Shown piece after piece: positions 5,943 through 11,784 of a stretch of DNA of 11,784 bases; the stretch's first letter is position 1; every line of letters begins with the position of its first letter. Source of the stretch: an uncultured Eggerthellaceae bacterium (lineage in GTDB: Bacteria > Actinomycetota > Coriobacteriia > Coriobacteriales > Eggerthellaceae). The position numbers and the translations under genes were made by a program. The stretch lies in contig CAJURZ010000016.1 of the NCBI GenBank assembly GCA_910588905.1, positions 49,436-61,219 on the forward strand. Reading direction: 5' to 3'. A model generated the notes under the pieces. The model ran no database searches. It was not told the DNA's origin and saw nothing but the letters and a program-made list of their open reading frames with translations.

Positions 5943-7673
5943 CTACTTCCTAAGAACCCCTTCCAGATTCTGTCTCATGTAGTCCCAGAATCGTACAGCT
6001 AAATCAGAACGCAATCTCTTATTCTGTGCCGTGGTGTAGAGAAAATAACATTTTTCGCTCTCGCTGTTTTTGATCACCTTTTTCTCTATGCCAACTGATT
6101 CTCCCAGCGAGCAACTATGACCATGCCCCATATCTATCTGGATGGTTTTGAACTTCTCGAAATCGTAGTCAGGACTAAAACCCGAACTTTCGATCACATA
6201 GAATCTAAACTCCAACTCCCCATCCATGCCACTGTTGGTTTCCTTGATGAACTCACGCAGTAGGATACAAAAGCTTAATGATAGCTCCTTGGACTGAAGC
6301 ATTTTTTCGAGTAAGCGCCTTTTAGCATCTTCCTTCGCAGGAGCGATCTTTTCCTTAAGAAGGCTCACATCATTCTCAAGCCGAACAACGAACTCGAAAT
6401 CTATCGCCAACGCAGAGTTATTACGAAGTTCTTTGGCAAGGATGCCGAGTGCTCTTTGCCAAAGCATTCTCCCTGTATCCGATAGCACACGATCGCGATT
6501 CGACCAGTACTCTAATTCCGTTTTCCAAAGCGGCTTGAGCCGAGATGCCCTATCAAAAAACTGGCGCGCAGCCTCTGAGGTGCCTTCATTCTTCGCATAC
6601 GCAACGATATCATCATCACACAAAAGTTTGATTCGGGAAGAAGGGTTACCCCTCTTCATCTGCTGCCTTCTAAGCCATGCGCGCGAACGTCGACCGCTTC
6701 TTATAGAGCAGATGCCCTTGGTTGTCAGCGCTTCTGGCACGAACACCCCCGAAGGCTCGAACACTGTTTTTGAATGTTCGACGAACTCCTTGATCATGTA
6801 TTCAATTATGCGACAGTCGTAAAGGATCGTCGGATCTTTCTGCACCCACCTTCTTTCGAGATCTTTCGCATATACCACATTCTCAATCACACTGATCGCC
6901 TTCCGGTGAAAACCAGGAATGCGATTCCCTTCTTCATCCTCAACGAGCGTATATCCTGATAAGAGCCTTTCATAATCAATAAGCAAAGAATTGTATCCTG
7001 TAGTAAACGCATCACGCATTATGTAATCAAGCTTATCCACATCGATATATTCACCGTTCAATAAAGAGATCAAAGCATTCTCGATGTGCTTGTTTCCGTT
7101 CTTGTATTTCAGACCGATTATCGCTCGCACGAATAACTCTGTATCGAATGCGTAGATCCCTTCCTCGGAATCCACTTCCTCAGAGATCATGGGTGTATTG
7201 AGGCAAAGGGGCACACCAATGATCGCACTCATGGCTTCATGAGGCTTTCCGTAGTTCCCCACATCAAGATCATCGCTAAACTCTTGAGAAGCGGCGATAG
7301 CTTTAAGCCTTGAGGAAATCCCTTCTTCGGTAAGGGCATCCTCATAGAAATCTTCACCGGCATGGGAAAAGGGAGAATGTCCAACGTCATGCAACAAACA
7401 CGCTAAGATGAATGTGTTTCGAAGCCTATTCCATTTTACATCAGGTTCAGATCCCTGAACGTTCTCTCGAAAAGAAGAGAATCCGATCATCCCGAGATGA
7501 GCTACTCCAAGTGAATGAACAAACCTATTATGATGGGCACTGGGGAAGAGAGCTCGATATCCCGTTTGAGAGATATGCCGAAGACGTTGAAATTCTGGCT
7601 TATCTATCAGATAAGCCCAGTAAGCCTCGTCGAATTCAATATACCCATAGATTGGATCCTTGACCTTTTTCAT
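5943..7673 (-). CDS. HD-domain phosphohydrolase, dGTPase/SAMHD1-like (COG1078 type)
   Basis: A 576-aa protein. The N-terminal 230 residues carry the full HD signature: KDPIYGYI (5-12), His53 in NRFVHSLGVAHLG, His95-Asp96 in CLLHDVGHSPFSH, a KPHEAMSA motif (143-150) and DVDKLDYIMRD (211-221). The arrangement is that of dNTP triphosphohydrolases and related HD enzymes, which use a His/Asp-bound metal to cleave phosphates from nucleotides. All expected metal ligands are present, so it should be catalytically active; the substrate is not shown. The C-terminal 350 residues have no motif I know and may serve oligomerisation or sensing. The start ATG lies 15 nt after the stop of a 116-aa gene and lacks a clear ribosome binding site, suggesting coupling in an operon. 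dNTPases are known effectors in phage defence, which fits the setting. Confidence 0.85.
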   Translation of the reverse strand: MKKVKDPIYGYIEFDEAYWAYLIDKPEFQRLRHISQTGYRALFPSAHHNRFVHSLGVAHLGMIGFSSFRENVQGSEPDVKWNRLRNTFILACLLHDVGHSPFSHAGEDFYEDALTEEGISSRLKAIAASQEFSDDLDVGNYGKPHEAMSAIIGVPLCLNTPMISEEVDSEEGIYAFDTELFVRAIIGLKYKNGNKHIENALISLLNGEYIDVDKLDYIMRDAFTTGYNSLLIDYERLLSGYTLVEDEEGNRIPGFHRKAISVIENVVYAKDLERRWVQKDPTILYDCRIIEYMIKEFVEHSKTVFEPSGVFVPEALTTKGICSIRSGRRSRAWLRRQQMKRGNPSSRIKLLCDDDIVAYAKNEGTSEAARQFFDRASRLKPLWKTELEYWSNRDRVLSDTGRMLWQRALGILAKELRNNSALAIDFEFVVRLENDVSLLKEKIAPAKEDAKRRLLEKMLQSKELSLSFCILLREFIKETNSGMDGELEFRFYVIESSGFSPDYDFEKFKTIQIDMGHGHSCSLGESVGIEKKVIKNSESEKCYFLYTTAQNKRLRSDLAVRFWDYMRQNLEGVLRK

Positions 7674-7688
7674 TGAGGCACAGAGAGG

Positions 7689-8039
7689 CTAAGCAGCCAG
7701 GCAGCGTGCGTTCTCGAATAAAGTGATGAGGATCTCGGCCGGAAATGCATTAAGAAAGCTCTCTTCGAGGGACTCTATCTGCACATCGTCTTTCAGGCTA
7801 ATGTAGCGATCCTTCTTGACCTCATCGTAGGTGCATTCAAAATACTGCGAAAAATCGTACACAGCCCTTTCTAGGTTGCTGGATGAAAGGAACAGGATCA
7901 CATCTATCCCTTTTTGGCTACAAGCTTCTTTAACCTGAATACCGTAGCCCTTCAATTCATTGAAATAAATATTCCTAGTGCGTCCAAGACAAACAAAAGC
8001 ATTCCCGATCAAATACTCCGCGCCAATGAGTGTGCTCAT
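7689..8039 (-). CDS. 116-aa protein of unknown family, first gene of the HD operon
   Basis: The ATG at 8039 is preceded by GTAGGGGAGTT, a purine-rich site with tight spacing. A longer frame from a TTG at 8135 would add 32 residues, but it overlaps a candidate promoter, so the shorter form is preferred. The protein (MSTLIGAEYLIGNAFVCLG...) appears mixed alpha/beta: a hydrophobic strand IDVILFLSSSN (residues 45-55) is followed by a helix. The middle is acidic and basic (YDEVKKDRYISLKDDVQIES), and a helix ILITLFENARCLAA ends the protein. There is no signal peptide and no catalytic motif I recognise. The stop lies 15 nt before the HD gene, so the two very likely form one transcript. It could be a regulator, inhibitor or specificity partner of the HD enzyme, but the sequence gives no direct evidence. 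Confidence 0.65.
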   Translation of the reverse strand: MSTLIGAEYLIGNAFVCLGRTRNIYFNELKGYGIQVKEACSQKGIDVILFLSSSNLERAVYDFSQYFECTYDEVKKDRYISLKDDVQIESLEESFLNAFPAEILITLFENARCLAA

Positions 8040-8106
8040 AACTCCCCTACTTCTCTCTAGTTTTGTCTGAGCATACGCAAAAGAACTCAAATCCGAACAT
8101 ATTGAC

Positions 8107-8135
8107 AGTATGAAGCCGCACAGACCATTTTGCAA
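8107..8135 (-). promoter_or_regulatory. Candidate promoter of the 116-aa/HD operon
   Basis: On the minus strand TTGCAA (8135-8130) and CATACT (8112-8107) are 17 nt apart, each matching four of six consensus bases. The transcript would have a leader of about 60 nt before the ATG at 8039. This also argues against the TTG start at 8135. Confidence 0.35.
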
Positions 8136-8177
8136 TTATAATCTTGGTAAGAGCGGTTTATTTCAGCATCCTCGCCA

Positions 8178-8206
8178 TTGACACCTCCCTCTGCCCCTGT
8201 CACACT
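8178..8206 (+). promoter_or_regulatory. Candidate promoter of the GHKL ATPase operon
   Basis: A perfect TTGACA (8178-8183) is followed after 17 nt by TGTCACACT, that is an extended TG element and CACACT (8201-8206; three of six). The same block is conserved in the decayed copy (TTGACA at 1944-1949), where the spacer has lost 2 nt and the second box reads CACGCT. Transcription would start near 8213, with a leader of about 25 nt before the GTG at 8237. The weak -10 leaves doubt. Confidence 0.4.
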
Positions 8207-8236
8207 GCTCGAAAGGCCAAGAGAGAGCAGGTAAGC

Positions 8237-10126
8237 GTGGGCGGCAGGCGGTGGCGGTTCCCGGGCAACAACAATGGTGATGTCAATGGGATCAACAATG
8301 CCGGCATCCGTATCTTCGACGCAGATATCTCCAACGCCATCATCCGCGAGAGCATCCAAAACAGCCTAGACGCAGGCACCTCCACCAGGGAGCCCGTTCG
8401 TGTAGAGATCCAACGCTTCACGATCAACCCCGAGGACTTCCCCAACAAGGACGAATTCATAGAAGCGCTCACCCTTTGCAAAGGATACAACCAAGCGAAG
8501 AATGAAGATGCCGTCGAGTTCTTCGAAGACGCCCTTTCTGTGTTCGACCAGCCCATAGACATACTGCGCATCTCTGATTTTGGTACCTCGGGTCTTCGGG
8601 GAGCAGACACCTGCGAAGTGGGTACGGACTGGAGCAGGCTCATCAAAGAAAGTGGCACTTCCAACAAAGACAGCAGCTCCGGTGGCAGCTTCGGCATCGG
8701 CAAGTTCGCCTCCTATGCGCTCTCGCAACTCCGGTGCGTGTTCTTCTCCTCCCTTGATGATAGGGGCACCTCCTCCAGCTTCGGCGTAGCCAAGCTGGTC
8801 ACCTTCGAAAAGGATGGCGAACAGACCACAGGGACCGGCTACCTCTCAGAAAATGAGCGCAATATAGCCATTCCCCATCAGCTGGACATTCCGGGAGCCA
8901 TCAGACGCGAACCGGGCCAAGAGGGCACAGACATCTACATCGTTGCCCCCAAGCTCGACGATGATTTCACGCTGCAAGCCATTTTCAACGTCCTCTCCAA
9001 TTTCATGGTATCCATCTGGAAAGACAAGCTCATCGTACAAGTGGAAGCTATCACGGTGAGCAGGGATTCCCTAGCAAGCGCCGTGGCCCTCGTAGAAAGC
9101 CATCTGAACCAGCAAGCCTCCAAAGTGGTCGAATACCATGATCTGCTGACGAACAAGTCCGGGTCTACCATCGAAGTAGCCTTCGACCCTACCTCTTCTG
9201 AGAAAGCCCAAGATTACGCCAAGGAGTTCGGGTATGGTCTGGGAGAGTGCAGGCTCTTCATCAAGGGAGGGGAGCAACTCGATCGCAAGATCATGCGCAC
9301 CCGGGCCTCAGGCATGACCCTCTTCGCCAAGGGCAACATCAGCAGCAGCATCCAATTCACCGGTATCCTGATGATAGAAGGTGAAGCCATGAATCGAGAT
9401 TTCCGAAAGATGGAGTCGCCCTCCCATGATAGCTGGGATCCGGGACGCACGAAGAAGCCTAAGTGGGCGAAGAAGAACGTGCAGATGCTAGACAGATGGA
9501 TGAAATCCGTCGTCCTAGAGAAGCTGGCGAAGCCCATGGAAGATGAGATGGATGCCTTCGGCATCGGGCGGTTCCTTCCTGAGAATCTCGGAGCGATAGG
9601 CAAGACCAAGAAGGCGCGACTGGGTTCTGCGCGAAAGGCCTCAAAGACCCAGATGAAAGAGGTCCTCCCCGTTAGGGATACTGCTGCCAAGAAGGAGGAG
9701 GTCATCGAATTCGGAGGCACCGAAGATGCCTCAGCTATAGGCAAGAAGAAGGGGAAGAAGTCGAAGGGTAAAAGGCGCCGTACGGGAGCTGCTCAGGGAG
9801 ACAAGATCGGCTTTAGGTTAACACCCTTCGCTTCAAGGCTGATCTGCGTTTCGCCCGATCAAGGCAAGTATCGGCTGCTCTTCGAGCCAGATGACAGCGC
9901 AGCTGCTGCCGCTCTCGCCTTCTCCATCCAAGGGGAGCAAGGCAAGAGCAGGCTCATCATCAGGGAGGCCCGTGCGAACGAAAGCGACATCAAAGTCGGT
10001 GCCGTTCGTGACAACAAAATCTTCCTGAACGATGTTCCTGGCGGAAAGCGGTCCTCGCTGGATATCACCTTTGGAGCGCAGGGCTACTGCATGATGGAGG
10101 TCAAGTACTATGAAGCCACGTGCTGA
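8237..10126 (+). CDS. GHKL-fold ATPase (Hsp90/MutL/histidine-kinase type), first gene of a three-gene operon
   Basis: A 629-aa protein from the proposed GTG start. The N-terminal part shows the Bergerat ATP-binding motifs: N box RESIQNSLDA (Glu38 and Asn42), G1 box ISDFGTSGL (Asp114) and the glycine-rich lid GGSFGIGKFASY (about 149-160). The opening RRWRFPGNNNGDVNGINNAG is typical of a family of free-standing prokaryotic ATP-binding proteins near restriction genes. The rest lacks histidine-kinase phosphoacceptor or MutL C-terminal features. A very basic segment at nt 9741-9780 (KKKGKKSKGKRRR) may touch nucleic acid. GHKL ATPases of this type work as ATP-driven dimer clamps. GTG at 8237 is chosen because the conserved WRFPGN block follows and AGCAGG precedes; the frame is open upstream to a TTG at 8144, so the start is uncertain. 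Its 3' end overlaps the next gene by 17 nt. Confidence 0.85.
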   Translation: MGGRRWRFPGNNNGDVNGINNAGIRIFDADISNAIIRESIQNSLDAGTSTREPVRVEIQRFTINPEDFPNKDEFIEALTLCKGYNQAKNEDAVEFFEDALSVFDQPIDILRISDFGTSGLRGADTCEVGTDWSRLIKESGTSNKDSSSGGSFGIGKFASYALSQLRCVFFSSLDDRGTSSSFGVAKLVTFEKDGEQTTGTGYLSENERNIAIPHQLDIPGAIRREPGQEGTDIYIVAPKLDDDFTLQAIFNVLSNFMVSIWKDKLIVQVEAITVSRDSLASAVALVESHLNQQASKVVEYHDLLTNKSGSTIEVAFDPTSSEKAQDYAKEFGYGLGECRLFIKGGEQLDRKIMRTRASGMTLFAKGNISSSIQFTGILMIEGEAMNRDFRKMESPSHDSWDPGRTKKPKWAKKNVQMLDRWMKSVVLEKLAKPMEDEMDAFGIGRFLPENLGAIGKTKKARLGSARKASKTQMKEVLPVRDTAAKKEEVIEFGGTEDASAIGKKKGKKSKGKRRRTGAAQGDKIGFRLTPFASRLICVSPDQGKYRLLFEPDDSAAAAALAFSIQGEQGKSRLIIREARANESDIKVGAVRDNKIFLNDVPGGKRSSLDITFGAQGYCMMEVKYYEATC

Positions 10127-10967
10127 CTTGACCCCCTATCCTATCCTCATGGCAGCGAACGACGACTATATTGGCGCCTCCTTCCATGCAGAAACATCCA
10201 TCCAGGCTATCTCGAACAAATATGCAATGAACTGTGAATTCACTTTGGATGAACCGACCATCGAATCCCTCCTCATTCAGAACAAAGTTGAGTTCGTTAC
10301 CCATATCGAATGCCCGCGCACTTCCTTCCGAACGATCTTAAGAACCAAGGAGAGATTCGCCCAGACGCATGTCCCTTCAGATTCCGTCTCGGGATTCCTA
10401 GAGATATGCACATATATCATCTGCGCTACTCCCCTTGAAGGGTTCAGCAGTCCCCGGTTCCACCCTGATTACACAGGGATCACCTTCGATCTGGAAAGAG
10501 GCTCTATCCTAGGCATAGCCGAGAGTTGCAGAGTGGAGCTTGAGGATGACGAAAGCGATGAGGATACTGCGTCCATCGTGAGAATAGCAAAAGCGCAGCC
10601 AACCCAGATCGACGATATGGCCGTGAACACTGATGGAGATCACATCTACATCACCCTAACGGCATCCACCTACGACAAGTACTATCGGGCAGGTAGAGGT
10701 TTTCTCAGCGAAGCTGTGGCCAGCACCATTGTGCTTCCCGCATTGATGATCGCTCTGCTCCGGCTCAAGGAGAGCTATGACCCAGACATCCTTTGGGCCC
10801 GCGTGCTCAGCGATTGGTTGTACGCCCATGGAGTCTCCCTAGATGATTTGAATCTCACTAGTATCGAAGGGCAGTCAATCCTTTCGGTTGCTCAGCGCAT
10901 CCTGGAGAACCCTATTGGACGCGCTTTGGCCTCCATCGAGGAAGCGGATACCGCTGATGCAGATTAA
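10110..10967 (+). CDS. Unrecognised 285-aa protein, middle gene of the GHKL operon
   Basis: The ATG overlaps the end of the ATPase gene by 17 nt and the stop overlaps the next gene by 11 nt, so this is a translationally coupled operon gene. I recognise no named family. The N-terminal 140 residues alternate charged and hydrophobic positions as in beta-sheet (NCEFTLDEPTIESLL, then EFVTHIECPRTSFRTILR at 61-78). A strongly acidic linker VELEDDESDEDT (142-153) follows. The second half has a strand pair (DHIYITLTAS) and a hydrophobic helix AVASTIVLPALMIALLRLK (202-220) that is too polar at its edges to be called membrane-spanning. There is no nuclease or helicase motif. It may be a structural or substrate-recognition subunit for the ATPase; this is inferred from position. 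ATG at 10149 is an alternative start. Confidence 0.8.
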   Translation: MKPRADLTPYPILMAANDDYIGASFHAETSIQAISNKYAMNCEFTLDEPTIESLLIQNKVEFVTHIECPRTSFRTILRTKERFAQTHVPSDSVSGFLEICTYIICATPLEGFSSPRFHPDYTGITFDLERGSILGIAESCRVELEDDESDEDTASIVRIAKAQPTQIDDMAVNTDGDHIYITLTASTYDKYYRAGRGFLSEAVASTIVLPALMIALLRLKESYDPDILWARVLSDWLYAHGVSLDDLNLTSIEGQSILSVAQRILENPIGRALASIEEADTADAD

Positions 10968-11691
10968 GACCTTCACTGATGATGGCCTAGTGACCATGAA
11001 GTCGGCCATTAAGGCAAACGCGAAGCACTACGCCGCTAACCGGAAAGCCTTCTTCGATCACCTCATCGAAGAGGAAGGTTCTATCCAGAAGACGGTGTTC
11101 AAGGTACCAGACTTCGAACTCGTCACCAACGAACCGCTCAAAGCATCCGATCTGAGCAATGTCCGCATCCTTCATAGCGTCCTAGGAAATCTCCCCAAGC
11201 GCCTTTTAGTGCAAGAGACGCTCTGGTCTGAGCTCTCCCATGATGAGTTATGGGACTACGTCCAATTCCGATGCGCAAAGAAGATCAAGAGCGGTAAACC
11301 GGACAAGATCGCTCAATCCTATTTCTTCACCACAGGCTTCAAACGATCATTATTCGTGCACTGCGTTGCGAGGCTTTGGTGGACCGGAGAGCTCATCTAC
11401 GATGAGAGCGCAAGCGATCCATACCATTTCCTTCGTCTCTTCGAAAAAGGGCTTACCGGAAAGATCGTCCTCTTCTCATCATCTAGCTTCACCGCCAACA
11501 AGAACGTCTCACTCGGGATCCTTGATGCAATAGATGCGAAATGCCCTCAGAGCAATGAGATCAACCGTGACTACTTCACTGAGGCGACAAAGTACCTCAA
11601 CCGCATCAGCGGTGTGACCCTTCTGGACGCAATACCCCGTGACGAGATAGCCTACAAGGTGATGACGCATCTGGCAAGGATCGGCTTTTAG
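10957..11691 (+). CDS. DUF6339-like protein, third gene of the GHKL operon
   Basis: A 244-aa protein beginning at ATG 10957, which overlaps the stop of the preceding gene. A TTG 69 nt earlier would give a longer frame, but the coupled ATG is more likely. Features include a leading helical region (KSAIKANAKHYAANRKAFFDHL), a Trp-rich segment LWSELSHDELWDYVQF (89-104), the central RLWWTGELIYDE (139-150), LFEKGLTGKIVLFSSSSFTANKN (161-183) and a helical tail. The RLWW segment and gene context fit my recollection of the actinobacterial DUF6339 family; that assignment is from memory, not a search. No catalytic residues are evident, so biochemical role is unknown. Its last part (from about residue 165) is also preserved in the decayed copy at 2345-2476, confirming that it belongs with the ATPase. 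No strong terminator follows. Confidence 0.72.
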   Translation: MQIKTFTDDGLVTMKSAIKANAKHYAANRKAFFDHLIEEEGSIQKTVFKVPDFELVTNEPLKASDLSNVRILHSVLGNLPKRLLVQETLWSELSHDELWDYVQFRCAKKIKSGKPDKIAQSYFFTTGFKRSLFVHCVARLWWTGELIYDESASDPYHFLRLFEKGLTGKIVLFSSSSFTANKNVSLGILDAIDAKCPQSNEINRDYFTEATKYLNRISGVTLLDAIPRDEIAYKVMTHLARIGF

Positions 11692-11701
11692 CTTCAAGAA
11701 C

Positions 11702-11718
11702 AGGATCGATCACCGATC
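11702..11718. other. Weak hairpin and short tail after the operon
   Basis: GATCG-ATCAC-CGATC (about 11704-11718) followed by TTT could be a weak terminator for the three-gene operon, but the stem is only 5 bp. The rest of the window to 11784 holds no gene I can support; a minus-strand frame ending with TAA at 11733-11735 may be the tail of a gene that begins outside the window. Confidence 0.25.
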
Positions 11719-11784
11719 TTTGGTTGCATAGATTATGAGAGGCGATCCACCACAGCAAAGCTCCCAAAGGGCAACCCCGGGCGG

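Noticed and set aside
8087..8703. Long minus-strand frames opposite the ATPase gene start
   Set aside because: They lie antisense to the strongly supported GHKL coding region, have no ribosome binding site or recognisable motif, and reflect codon bias on the other strand.
11733..11784. C-terminus of a minus-strand gene (RPGLPFGSFAVVDRLS-stop) entering from the right edge
   Set aside because: Only 16 codons are visible, which is too little to claim a gene.
1..11784. CRISPR array, tRNA or rRNA genes
   Set aside because: No regularly spaced direct repeats and no tRNA or rRNA-like conserved stretches were seen by eye.

Overview
The window looks like an accessory (defence or genomic) island from a Gram-positive, mid-GC bacterium. 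The codon usage, IS21-type transposase and GHKL/DUF6339-type operon suggest an actinobacterium, perhaps a gut Coriobacteriia relative. That assignment is an inference with low to moderate confidence. Base composition looks uneven by eye: the DUF262/HEPN and HD operons are more A+T rich, while the transposase and the ATPase operon are more G+C rich. This is what a mosaic of independently acquired modules would give. No rRNA, tRNA, CRISPR array or housekeeping gene was seen.

Layout. (1) Positions 199-1799, minus strand: a two-gene operon of a DUF262 (ParB/Srx-fold, GmrS-like) protein followed after 2 nt by a HEPN-fold protein with an intact RX4H motif. A 52-codon ORF may follow. (2) Positions 1932-2476, plus strand: a badly decayed, internally deleted second copy of the three-gene operon at the right end. 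It retains the upstream region and N-terminal part of the ATPase gene fused directly to the tail of the third gene. (3) Positions 2477 to about 4453: a degraded IS21-family element whose left end abuts the remnant. Its istA has a +1 frameshift at the first catalytic Asp and its istB is truncated. (4) Positions 4635-4799: a 54-aa cysteine-containing small protein. It converges through a strong hairpin on (5) a membrane-anchored protein (4854-5861, minus) with a C-terminal Ada-like Cys/His domain. (6) Positions 5943-8039, minus strand: a 116-aa protein of unknown family followed by an HD-domain phosphohydrolase of the dGTPase/SAMHD1-like (COG1078) type. (7) Positions 8237-11691, plus strand: three overlapping genes, namely a GHKL (Hsp90/MutL/histidine-kinase fold) ATPase, an unrecognised 285-aa protein and a 244-aa DUF6339-like protein.

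How they may work together. Three compact modules sit side by side, each combining a putative sensor or ATPase, or a nucleotide- or RNA-directed enzyme, with a small partner. They could be independent anti-phage or toxin-type systems. DUF262 proteins are known in modification-dependent restriction, HEPN proteins as RNases, and HD dNTPases as dNTP-depleting effectors. The GHKL-unknown-DUF6339 operon is the best candidate for a little-described system. Its genes overlap (translational coupling), the ATP-binding motifs are intact, and a second decayed copy with the same gene order lies 6 kb away. Any defence role is inferred from composition and context, not shown by the sequence.
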